Shown here in pieces: positions 45,039 through 53,224 of a DNA stretch of 64,000 nt (the first letter of the stretch is position 1; each line of letters opens with the position of its first letter). The notes under the pieces are model-generated. The model had not been told where the DNA came from. It ran no database searches and was given only the letters and a program-made list of their open reading frames with translations. Made by a program: the position numbers and the translations under genes. Source of the stretch: Paenibacillus barcinonensis (GTDB lineage Bacteria > Bacillota > Bacilli > Paenibacillales > Paenibacillaceae); assembly GCF_003217495.1 (NCBI RefSeq), contig NZ_QJSW01000012.1:62001-126000 (forward strand), read 5' to 3'.

Positions 45039-46208
45039 TTATTTCACCAGCTTCGCTCGCACGACGAGACAATCATGGGCCGCAACGACCGGCGCATAAC
45101 GCTCACGGAATACACCAAGCTCCTTGTGCTCCCAGCAATCATAGAGAGACAGGGAGTAACCTGAGGCGTAAGGCAATCCCATATCCCAGAATTGCAGGGA
45201 TAGCTCGCGCTGGCTGTCGCTCAGGTTAAAGAAACCAATCGCGAGATCACCGTCCGTCAGTACCTTCACCAGCATGAATACATCATCGGTATGGAACCAT
45301 TGCGGCTCGGGTTTGATGCGATAAGCACCACGCGCCTCCGGGTCCTGATTGATAGCGAGCAGATCCGGGTTAAGCAAAATGTCTTTGGTGACCTGATTGG
45401 CTTTGCGCACATCACATCCAATCATTAGCGGTGAGCCCATCATCGACCAGAGGGAGAAATGGGTCTTGTATTCAATATCGTTACAGCCGCCGATGCTGCC
45501 GATAAAGTCACTGTTACTGCCGCCGTACATGCCAACGATAAGCATATCCATATCGTTGTGGCAGAAGGAGCCGGTATAACTTTGTTTACCGATCTGTGAC
45601 AAGGCCAGCTCCTTCACGAAATCCCAGTTATCACGGATATCCCCGGTGGAACGGTACATATGCGCCCCTGATTCACGAATCCATTCATACACGTTGTCTT
45701 CCCCCCAGTTGCAGGCGGAGAAGAGAATATCGCGGCCGCAGTTTTTGAGAGCAAGGCTCATCCGTTTATATAACAACTCGCCAGAGATATGGCGTGGCTT
45801 GAAGCAGTAATCATATTTTAAATAATCCACGCCCCATTCGGCGAACAGTGCTGCATCCTGGAATTCATGTTCGAAGCTGCCCGGGTACCCGGCGCAGGTA
45901 TGTGTACCTACACAAGAGTACATGCCAAACTTCAGGCCTTTGTCGTGAATATAATCTGCAAGCGCCTTCATTCCACTTGGGAATTTGGCAGAATCTACGA
46001 CCAGATTGCCATCCGTATCCCGTTCCTTCAGGCTCCAGCAATCGTCAATGACAATATACTCATACCCGCCGTCCCGATACCCTTCCGTTACAAACACATC
46101 AGCTACATCTCGAATCAACTGCTCATTGATATCCCACGTAAACGTATTCCATGAATTCCAGCCCAGCGCAGGGGCAAATCCCATCATTGAAGTTGTATTT
46201 GTGCTCAT
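45039..46208 (-). CDS. GH27 alpha-galactosidase
   Basis: 389 aa, intracellular (no signal peptide). Hydrolyses terminal alpha-galactose. Family GH27 marks: ALGWNSWNTF, IDDCWSLKERD, nucleophile D133 in YLKYDYC and acid/base D190 in RSTGDIRDNW, followed by NDMDMLIVG. The C-terminal beta-sandwich begins about residue 300. Start at ATG 46208 (GAAAGGAAG upstream, 13 bases); an in-frame extension to 46262 lacks a site. It is transcribed with the small CxxC protein downstream and lies near the AraC regulator. Related folds (GH36-like alpha-N-acetylgalactosaminidase or alpha-arabinopyranosidase) cannot be excluded. Confidence 0.88.
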   Translation of the reverse strand: MSTNTTSMMGFAPALGWNSWNTFTWDINEQLIRDVADVFVTEGYRDGGYEYIVIDDCWSLKERDTDGNLVVDSAKFPSGMKALADYIHDKGLKFGMYSCVGTHTCAGYPGSFEHEFQDAALFAEWGVDYLKYDYCFKPRHISGELLYKRMSLALKNCGRDILFSACNWGEDNVYEWIRESGAHMYRSTGDIRDNWDFVKELALSQIGKQSYTGSFCHNDMDMLIVGMYGGSNSDFIGSIGGCNDIEYKTHFSLWSMMGSPLMIGCDVRKANQVTKDILLNPDLLAINQDPEARGAYRIKPEPQWFHTDDVFMLVKVLTDGDLAIGFFNLSDSQRELSLQFWDMGLPYASGYSLSLYDCWEHKELGVFRERYAPVVAAHDCLVVRAKLVK

Positions 46209-46415
46209 TGTTTTGCTTCGCTTCCTTTCTCGTGTTTGTTTTGTGAAATAACGAAATATCATTTTTCCATGTTGCGAGTACAGCTACTAACTATGATGAA
46301 CTTAACTTATCAAAGCCATTTTAACCATAGCTTGACGTTGCTTGGACATAGACAAATGTTGTTTGGATTAATGAAATGAAAGGAAGTAAGCCGGGAATTA
46401 ATTGTGCTATACCAA

Positions 46416-46443
46416 TTGAAAAAATAAACCACCACGTTATACT
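46416..46443 (+). promoter_or_regulatory. Promoter for the plus-strand RNA of repeat element copy 2
   Basis: TTGAAA (46416-46421), 16-base spacer, TATACT (46438-46443). Confidence 0.5.
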
Positions 46444-46667
46444 AAGGGCACGGAGAACTTATAATGCAGAAAGAGCCTTGCGCGAACACGACTTTTCAAG
46501 CAATATCCGCTTTTAAGGGCGGTGGGCTTTTAAAGCGGAGGTTAGAAGCATTGGCAGACCGCATCCTTAGCTCGGGGAGCGGTCTACTTGTCTTTATTGA
46601 ACAGGAGTACTGTAATCAGCAAATTAAAGGTTAGCATCGGCATCAAGGATATCAATACTGTCACAAG
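46437..46667. repeat. Structured intergenic element, copy 2 (type I toxin-antitoxin-like)
   Basis: Homologous to 28078-28306 with the same order of stems, differing by scattered substitutions and small indels. The third stem (CAGACCGC/GCGGTCTA region, 46554-46587) and the CCGCTTTTAAGGGCGGTGGGC block are the best conserved. The plus-strand transcript would cover about 46450-46595, antisense to the toxin 3' end. Confidence 0.65.
46584..46664 (-). CDS. Putative holin-like type I toxin peptide, copy 2
   Basis: 26 aa from GTG 46664: VTVLISLMPMLTFNLL followed by a hydrophobic stretch and NKDK. Same length and position as copy 1, but the charged EA pair of the family (TVFEA) has become LIS, so it is more diverged. 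The AAGGAGG upstream sits about 40 bases away in a hairpin, too far for normal initiation. Possibly inactive. Confidence 0.45.
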   Translation of the reverse strand: MTVLISLMPMLTFNLLITVLLFNKDK

Positions 46668-46774
46668 GCTATATCCCGTACAAAACCGCCAATAACAAAC
46701 CTCCTTCTGGCGAAGCTTTTTTTTATCGTTTATACTTGTAAAGCCAATTTACTTGAGGAGTTGTCTAACGAATC

Positions 46775-47947
46775 ATGAATAAAAAAGAAGTCGCGCACAT
46801 TCGCAAACAATTCAAGCTGGATCATGATCTGCTGAATATTTACGACATCCTGAATGTCTATATTACGAAAGAAACCAATGAAGTCTATCACTGGGAACGC
46901 CATCCGTTTGAGCTGGTGGATCGGGAGAAGCAAGAGCTATACATGGGCAATTTCAAAAAATTGCTGACAGGCGAGCTCGATCAGAAGCTGTTCGAGCTGA
47001 AATTTCAGGAAGAAGCGGAAGAGCCTGCACAAGTGATGCTTCACCAGGCGCTGGTTACAGGTGACCCCGATGAATGGCAGGATCTGATGCTGCTGCTCGT
47101 GGACCGCATGCTGGCCGATGCCAAGTATGAACGGGATATGGTCGTTACCTTTATTAAGGGGCAGTATTATTTGCCGACCAAAGCCCGAAATGATGAAGCC
47201 GAAGAGAGTGAGAAAAACGAGGTGTTTGCTCATCCCTTCATTCTGTGCAGTGTGAATTCCACGGAGAAACAGCGGAAGACGTTGCTCTTCGACTATGTGG
47301 AGCGGGAGTTCAAATATAATATCATCGTTGATCCGATCATCAAATTAAGCACGCCTGAGCAGGGCTTTCTGTATCCAAGCGTGACGGACAATTATTCGGA
47401 TGTGAACCGGGTGTTGTATTGTACGGGTAAATCCAATTTCCCGGACCCGCATTTTGTAGAAAATGTGTTGAATGGGGAACGGTCGGTTACAGCGTTAGAG
47501 GAGCGGGCGATTTTTGAGGATATCGTTAAGGAGATCACAGGAGAGCAGATGGATGCGACCACGCTGGCTCATGTGTATGAAGAGATTAACCGGGTCATTG
47601 AAGTGAATGAAGAATCACATGAGGAAGAACCGCCCAAGCTGGATTACAAAGACGTTGAACGTCTGCTTACCGCCAGCGGTGTTGAAGACCTGACCACCGA
47701 GAAGGTGGAACGGGCCTTTGAAACGATCGTAGACAACAAAAATTATGAACTGAAAGCAAACAGTGTGATGCCGAAGTATACCTCCAAATCAATCAAGATT
47801 GATACGAAGGTGGCAACCATCTCGATTAGTCCGCAGGACCTTAAATATGTGAGACAAGTCAACTACCAGGGAAGACGTTGTATCATGATTGAGGTGGATG
47901 AGGACGCAGTGATTGAAGGATTCACACTTGCGACAGAGAATCTGTAA
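46775..47947 (+). CDS. DUF4317 family protein
   Basis: 390 aa soluble acidic protein. Opening MNKKEVAHIRKQFKLDHDLL, middle VFAHPFILCSVNSTEKQRKTL and end KVATISISPQDLKYVRQVNY match the DUF4317 family of Firmicutes, which has no known function. TGAGGAG lies 14 bases before the ATG, a long spacing. It ends in a shared terminator with the convergent regulator of system 2. Confidence 0.8.
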   Translation: MNKKEVAHIRKQFKLDHDLLNIYDILNVYITKETNEVYHWERHPFELVDREKQELYMGNFKKLLTGELDQKLFELKFQEEAEEPAQVMLHQALVTGDPDEWQDLMLLLVDRMLADAKYERDMVVTFIKGQYYLPTKARNDEAEESEKNEVFAHPFILCSVNSTEKQRKTLLFDYVEREFKYNIIVDPIIKLSTPEQGFLYPSVTDNYSDVNRVLYCTGKSNFPDPHFVENVLNGERSVTALEERAIFEDIVKEITGEQMDATTLAHVYEEINRVIEVNEESHEEEPPKLDYKDVERLLTASGVEDLTTEKVERAFETIVDNKNYELKANSVMPKYTSKSIKIDTKVATISISPQDLKYVRQVNYQGRRCIMIEVDEDAVIEGFTLATENL

Positions 47948-47969
47948 ATAATCATGTGAAACATACAAG

Positions 47970-48014
47970 AAGCCCAAGCCTGAGGTTGGTTATACCGCCT
48001 GGCTTGGGCTTTAA
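47970..48014. terminator. Bidirectional terminator
   Basis: AAGCCCAAGCC (47970-47980) pairs with GGCTTGGGCTT (48001-48011) around a 20-base loop; TTAATA follows. Separates DUF4317 from system 2. Confidence 0.8.
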
Positions 48015-48019
48015 TATAT

Positions 48020-49138
48020 CTAGCTTTGACGCATCAGTTGCTGGATATCAAAGGACGGGCGCGAGCCGAGCTCCTCTTGCAGATGTTCTTCCAACCGTTG
48101 ATACTGCCACTGTGCTTCTGTGCGCCGCCCCAAGGACAGGTACAGCATAATCATCTCACGATGAATGTCTTCCCGAATAGAGTCAATCTGCAGAATCCGA
48201 TCCAAATAATGAAGGGCCCTCCAGGGCTGATTCTGCTGAATATGATAATGTGCGGCCGTCTCCATTGTTGTAACAAAGTCCATTTCCAGCTGTCTTGACC
48301 ATGGCATAGCCCATTCGTAATGTCGTCCCTTCAACAGCTCCCCTCGATAAAGAGTATCCATTCGTTCAAACATCTCAGGCTGATAGGTGGAGGTTTGACG
48401 TATTTCACGCAATAAGGCTTCGAACTCGTACAGATCACATTGGATGACTTCACGATCCATACGAATTCCGTTGCGATCCTTCTGGATCATTGGAACATCA
48501 CTGTTATCTCCGATTGCACGTCTGACATAATACAGTGTTGAGTTGATGTTAGTCCAGGCCTTCTGAGGACTAAGGTCTTTCCATAATGTATCTGCAAGGG
48601 CGTCACGGCTTGTTGATTTCGTATATAGGAGGAATGCGAGTAATTCCTCGGTTTTTGGTGTTCTCAGTTTGACAGGGCTGTTTGCATCGGTCCCCCCAAG
48701 TACAGTGAATTCACCAAAGAGCTTTACCGTTAAACGGGGAGCCGGGGCATTCGGCTCAGGCAAGGCTGGGGTGTCTCGAAGCCGCTGCCGCAAGCGCTGT
48801 ATGCTGCTGCTTATACGCTGGGCAGTCACTGGTTTAATGATATAATCAGTAACTTCCTTTTCAAAAGCCTGAACGGCATACTCATCATACCCCGTTACAA
48901 GCACGATGGGCAGGGAGGCATGATGCTTCCTCAGTTCACCAATCAGCTGCATGCCTGAGATGCGCGGCATTGTAATATCGAGGAAGGCCGCATCGAAGCT
49001 GTGCTGTGCTGCATACTCACAAGCTTTCTCCGGGTCCTGAAACACTTCGCACACCTCAACGTCTCCACTTTCCGTCAATATTCGCTTTAGCCGCTTGAGC
49101 GACAGGTCCTCATCGTCTACGATGATTACTTTCATCAT
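48020..49138 (-). CDS. Response regulator with REC, SARP-like wHTH and BTAD (system 2)
   Basis: 372 aa. Receiver with D54 in FLDITMPRISG and IIKPVTAQ, winged helix about 150-235 (KTEELLAFLLYTKSTSRDALADTLW), BTAD to the end. Same plan as the system 1 regulator. Start set at ATG 49138 (GGAGGC seven bases upstream); a longer in-frame start at 49216 lies inside the kinase gene. Its start overlaps the end of the kinase gene by 29 bases, so they are coupled. The divergent protease/surface-protein operon beyond the kinase is the obvious target. Confidence 0.88.
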   Translation of the reverse strand: MMKVIIVDDEDLSLKRLKRILTESGDVEVCEVFQDPEKACEYAAQHSFDAAFLDITMPRISGMQLIGELRKHHASLPIVLVTGYDEYAVQAFEKEVTDYIIKPVTAQRISSSIQRLRQRLRDTPALPEPNAPAPRLTVKLFGEFTVLGGTDANSPVKLRTPKTEELLAFLLYTKSTSRDALADTLWKDLSPQKAWTNINSTLYYVRRAIGDNSDVPMIQKDRNGIRMDREVIQCDLYEFEALLREIRQTSTYQPEMFERMDTLYRGELLKGRHYEWAMPWSRQLEMDFVTTMETAAHYHIQQNQPWRALHYLDRILQIDSIREDIHREMIMLYLSLGRRTEAQWQYQRLEEHLQEELGSRPSFDIQQLMRQS

Positions 49139-52100
49139 GTAATATGCCTCCGTTAGCCTTAGTGCTGTGGTGCTGGATAGGAAGATCAAACGTAATGCGA
49201 GTCCCTTCACCATCATGGCTTTCCATCTGAAAATCTCTGTTATACAGCAGCTTCAGTCTGCTGGATATATTCCATAAACCTACACCCGTGCTGCCGTCAG
49301 AGACCTGCCGGATATCGTTCATTTTCTGTTGTGTCATACCGATGCCGTTATCCTCTATGGTAAACCTTGCTTCTGCTTCATTCAGATTGCGAATGGACAG
49401 CATGACACGTCCACCACGAACACGCGACATCAGACCATGCCGAATGGCATTTTCAATTAAAGGCTGCAGCGTCAGAGGCGGGATGTGCATGTTGCGATCC
49501 ACATCGGCGTCTACATCAATAATGACTTCCAGCCTTGATCCGAAGCGGGCCTGCTCAATTGCGACATAGGCTTCGATCATGTCCAGTTCATTCTCCAGAC
49601 TGGTCTTGGAGTCCAGATGTTTGAAATGCACACTGCCCCGCAAATAATTGGATAATTGCAGAATCAATCGTTCTGCCTCATTCGGTGCATCGACACATAA
49701 TTCTGCAATGGCGTTCAAGGCATTGTATAGAAAGTGCGGGTTGATCTGGGACCTCAAAAAGGAGATCTCGGCATTACGCGCGGCCTGCACTGATGTTTTC
49801 ATCCGGGTCAGACCACCGATCCGCGCCAGCAATTCCTCCGATTCAAAGGGTTTGGATACAAAATCGTTAGCGCCCTTTTCCAAAGCCAGCTTTAACTGAT
49901 GAGCCTTGTTGCCAGCGGTCAGCATGAGCACAGGCAGCTCGGAAGGCGAGAAGCGCTCCCGGATGCGGTCCAGCAGCTCATAGCCTGACATACCCGGCAT
50001 CATGATGTCTGCTACGACCAAATGTATGGCAGGAAGCTGATTCAGCAGCTCCAATACGGAATCAGAGCGTAAAGTAGCGGCATAACTATAACCTTCCAGC
50101 TTCAGCAGACTGCTGATCGTTTGCAGGTTGGCTGCATCGTCATCCACAACGAGAATCCACTCGGGCCTGCTCCCTTTCATAATGATAGGCTCATCATGTC
50201 TAAGAGCTTGATGACCAGAGACAGCAGGAGGCATGCTGAGAGGAGTTACATTAGCTCGGTTTTCCTTTTTGCCTTCGGCAAGGGGAAAAGTGACCACAAA
50301 CGTTGCGCCTTCACCCGGTACCGATTCCGCATGTATGGTTCCGCCATGCATTTCAACGAGCTTGCGCGTAATGCTGAGACCCAGCCCCGTGCCCCCGGCA
50401 ACCATTGGCCCTGCCTCGGCCTCCTGCTCGAAGGGCAGGAAAATGTATTCCAGTTTGTCGGGGCGGATGCCGCGCCCGGTATCCGTAACACGTACTTCAG
50501 CTTTTCCCTGAATAAGAGCAGCACGTATACGCACAGAGCCTTGCTCGGTAAATTTGATTGCATTACCAATCAGATTATGCAGGATCTGCACAAGTCGGTT
50601 TCCATCTGCATATATCAACGGAAATTTAGTCGGGATCTCGTTCAGCAGCTCCAGCTTTTTCGTTCCCAACAAGAAGGAGTGCATTCGCATAACAGAATCA
50701 ACATAAGAGGACAGATCCGTAGCGGAGCGATGCAGGATGATGTCTCCATGCTTCATTTTGGAATAGTCCAGCAATTCATCCACCAAATAAGTCAAACGTC
50801 TCCCGCTTCCCGTCACAATGGCCAGATTATGTGCCTGATCCTCCGTGAGCGGGCCTTCGGAGCCTCGAAGCAGACTTTCGCTAATATTGACGATAGCGTT
50901 GAGCGGTGTTTTCAACTCATGCGAAGTGTTGGACAGAAAATCATCCTTCACCTGATCCAGCAAGAGAAGCTGATCCTTGAGCGAGCGAACGGTACGGTAC
51001 GCCTCGAAAAAACGAAGCACAACAAGGAAGAGCATCAGGATGCTGAATAAAATGATGGAGAACTGTCCGATATTCACATTTTCTTTGAGTGATATAGAGA
51101 ACAGGTTCACATCGAGACAGTACAGCGTAATACAGAGCATTGCGGCGTACCACAGGAAGCTGGATAGACGCTCACCCTTCTCGCTAATGACATATCGTAT
51201 GGCACATTGTATGAGCAGCCATAGTAACACCAACGTATACAGCCCAATCACGAACGGTGCCGTCAAGACGTAAACAGAGATGGGGAGAAACGTGAGCAGG
51301 CCAATATAAGCCCCTAATATAAACAGTGTTATCGAGGTTAGTATTCCGGACATCATGCCCGATCTGAAGCGGTAGAAATAAAAGATTAACAGGCCAAGAC
51401 AAGTAACGGAGCAGAAATCTTTATATTTGTACAACGTATTAAATGAAATTTCCGGGCTGATTCCCGCCAGCACACGTTCACTGATCATGCCGTTGTAGAG
51501 GGCATAGAACAGGCAGATGAGGCCGAGAATCAGCAGGGAGTCATCCCGGTTGTGATACAGGGCAGATCCCAAATAGCTGATGAGAAAAATAATTGAGATC
51601 GTGGCCAGTACAGCCATCGTCGCCAGTTCAATGGCTGTGCGATTCTGATGGCTTTTTAGCATGGCAGTCTGTTCTCCGAAAAAGAGTGGACCGGAGATGC
51701 CTGCATTGGGATAGTCGTAGTTGGCGACACGAACCAGTATTTCAATATCGCCGCCATGATACGGGAAAAATCCGATTTGCGGTGAATTGCCTGCCTGGTA
51801 ACCTGCTGTCTTCTCCATGGCTTGTCCATCTTGCATCAGTTTGGCACCATTGACATAAATTTCGCTGGCGAAACGAATGTTGCTTTTCTTGATGGCGAGT
51901 GTACCCTCGATAGGCGTATTGCGAAGTACAAGCCGGTATGTAGCATAACCGTGGGAGGGCAGGTGCTTGCCGCCCACCTGAAGCTGTCCCCAAGTACCTG
52001 GAACCTCTGCGTAATCAAGAGATGTTCGTGTTCCATGTTGTTTCCCGTTCTCCATGTGATTTGGAACAGATAGTAGCTGCTTCCAATAAAATTCCCATTC

Positions 52101-52268
52101 ACCGTCGAGCCTGATTCGATTCTCCTGCTTCGGGTTCCAGGTTGAAAGATCCAGAATGCCATGACGTGCGTGGAGCGCGGCAGATTGAGGCTCTCTTACC
52201 GTGTATAGAACCAGCAGCGTAACAGCAACAATCACGGTGAGAACAACACCTGAAATTCGTAATAACAC
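49110..52268 (-). CDS. Giant hybrid sensor kinase, 7TMR-DISM type (system 2)
   Basis: About 1052 aa. Signal anchor, jelly-roll sensor (DGEWEFYWKQLLS is the DISM opening), seven TM helices, HisKA with H450 in SHELKTPLNAI, HATPase (GGTGLGLSITRKL), receiver D754 in VVADIMMPGMSG, then LytS-type kinase with H845 in INPHFLYNALNAI and a second HATPase (IENAIRHGL). The plan is identical to the kinase at 19483, with moderate sequence similarity. I choose GTG 52268 as start because AAAGGAG lies nine bases upstream; an in-frame TTG at 52298 has only a weak site. It regulates, through the adjacent regulator, probably the divergent surface-protein operon. Confidence 0.9.
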   Translation of the reverse strand: MLLRISGVVLTVIVAVTLLVLYTVREPQSAALHARHGILDLSTWNPKQENRIRLDGEWEFYWKQLLSVPNHMENGKQHGTRTSLDYAEVPGTWGQLQVGGKHLPSHGYATYRLVLRNTPIEGTLAIKKSNIRFASEIYVNGAKLMQDGQAMEKTAGYQAGNSPQIGFFPYHGGDIEILVRVANYDYPNAGISGPLFFGEQTAMLKSHQNRTAIELATMAVLATISIIFLISYLGSALYHNRDDSLLILGLICLFYALYNGMISERVLAGISPEISFNTLYKYKDFCSVTCLGLLIFYFYRFRSGMMSGILTSITLFILGAYIGLLTFLPISVYVLTAPFVIGLYTLVLLWLLIQCAIRYVISEKGERLSSFLWYAAMLCITLYCLDVNLFSISLKENVNIGQFSIILFSILMLFLVVLRFFEAYRTVRSLKDQLLLLDQVKDDFLSNTSHELKTPLNAIVNISESLLRGSEGPLTEDQAHNLAIVTGSGRRLTYLVDELLDYSKMKHGDIILHRSATDLSSYVDSVMRMHSFLLGTKKLELLNEIPTKFPLIYADGNRLVQILHNLIGNAIKFTEQGSVRIRAALIQGKAEVRVTDTGRGIRPDKLEYIFLPFEQEAEAGPMVAGGTGLGLSITRKLVEMHGGTIHAESVPGEGATFVVTFPLAEGKKENRANVTPLSMPPAVSGHQALRHDEPIIMKGSRPEWILVVDDDAANLQTISSLLKLEGYSYAATLRSDSVLELLNQLPAIHLVVADIMMPGMSGYELLDRIRERFSPSELPVLMLTAGNKAHQLKLALEKGANDFVSKPFESEELLARIGGLTRMKTSVQAARNAEISFLRSQINPHFLYNALNAIAELCVDAPNEAERLILQLSNYLRGSVHFKHLDSKTSLENELDMIEAYVAIEQARFGSRLEVIIDVDADVDRNMHIPPLTLQPLIENAIRHGLMSRVRGGRVMLSIRNLNEAEARFTIEDNGIGMTQQKMNDIRQVSDGSTGVGLWNISSRLKLLYNRDFQMESHDGEGTRITFDLPIQHHSTKANGGILHDESNHRRR

Positions 52269-52369
52269 GTTCTGCTGCTCCTTTGGGAGATTTGCCAATC
52301 ATCTCTAGTATTCTATCGGAATTGTAGCGGATATCTCAGAGGGCTGCAATTGAATTTCGACAATTTTCT

Positions 52370-52404
52370 TTGTTTATTTTTTGTTTATTGTCATCCTATA
52401 TAAT
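52370..52404 (+). promoter_or_regulatory. Direct-repeat activator site and -10 box of the protease/surface operon
   Basis: TTGTTTATT at 52370-52378 and again at 52381-52389 (11-bp period; each preceded by T, so the second reads TTTTGTT at 52380-52386). TATAAT (52399-52404) lies exactly 12 bases after that heptamer. Spacing and the TTTTGT core equal those of 23787-23822. No ordinary -35 is present at 17 bases. Confidence 0.55.
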
Positions 52405-52506
52405 GCAGGTGCACGATATGTCGAAAGAACCTAGTGAAAGTATCTAAAGACCTATATTTGTGTTACCAAGGGCTTATAGAGTTGGGAGATGGAGAGGGGG
52501 GCTACA

Positions 52507-53202
52507 ATGCGGTATGGACAGAAGGTCATGACAGCTCTGCTTGGTTTTCTGCTGATGGTTGTGTGTCTGGGCAGTTCTGCAGAATCTGCAATTACGTACG
52601 CGGAAGGCGGCCGATCGCCACAGGTGTTCTCGGAAGCAGAGCAGGTTTATTCATCGGCGGCTCAAGCGGTGTTTTATCTGAAAGCATATCGCAAGGACGG
52701 TACGCTGAAAACGGTGGGCTCCGGATTTGTGATCGAAAATGGACAAGCGCTTACAGCAGCTCATGTGGTGAAGGATGCGGTCTCATATGAGGCTGTGTTT
52801 GAGGATGGCTCTGTACAGAAGCTTCTCGTGCTTGGTGTCGACGGAGAGACGGATGTGGCGTTGTTGTCTGTAAAAGATACGCTGAAACGTCCAGCACTTG
52901 CTTTGTCTGTTGATAGACCCTCTGCAAGGCATGGACAAAGATCGTTTGCGATCGGTTATCCGCTCAAGGATGGCAAGATCATCACCGAGGGTATTGTGAA
53001 TGCTCCTATGGCTGAGGTGAACGATGTGACTCGTTTACTGACTTCGGCACAAGTGTCTCCGGGGATGTCAGGTGGTCCGTTGTTGAATGAAGAGGGGCGA
53101 GTTATCGGATTAATCTCCGGCTCCTTTCGTACGATGAACGGCATTCACATCTGTGTAACGGTGGAAGACATGCGCAAGCTTTTGAAGAAATCAAATCCAT
53201 AA
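52507..53202 (+). CDS. Secreted trypsin-like (HtrA-type) serine protease
   Basis: 231 aa. Signal peptide (LLGFLLMVVCLGSSAESA), then a chymotrypsin-fold domain with the triad H86 (TAAHVV), D116 (ETDVALL) and S188 (GMSGGPLL). No PDZ domain follows, so it is shorter than HtrA/DegP. GGAGAGGGGG precedes ATG 52507; ATG 52489 is in frame but upstream of that site. It is followed by two huge exported proteins (gaps 22 and 21 bases), so it may process or mature them outside the cell. Control by the system 2 regulator is inferred from the promoter repeats. Confidence 0.85.
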   Translation: MRYGQKVMTALLGFLLMVVCLGSSAESAITYAEGGRSPQVFSEAEQVYSSAAQAVFYLKAYRKDGTLKTVGSGFVIENGQALTAAHVVKDAVSYEAVFEDGSVQKLLVLGVDGETDVALLSVKDTLKRPALALSVDRPSARHGQRSFAIGYPLKDGKIITEGIVNAPMAEVNDVTRLLTSAQVSPGMSGGPLLNEEGRVIGLISGSFRTMNGIHICVTVEDMRKLLKKSNP

Positions 53203-53224
53203 CGGGGAAAAGGAGAATCTCTGC

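Larger units (their letters stand above)
46263..46774 (+). other. Long intergenic region with repeat element copy 2
   Basis: 512 bases between the divergent alpha-galactosidase and DUF4317 genes. The first ~150 bases hold presumptive promoter DNA for the minus-strand gene without a clear box. The middle is the repeated element (46437-46667). At 46686-46712 a CGCCA/TGGCG stem encloses AAGGAGG (minus strand), a hairpin that would hide a ribosome site. After that comes the leader of the DUF4317 gene. Confidence 0.6.
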
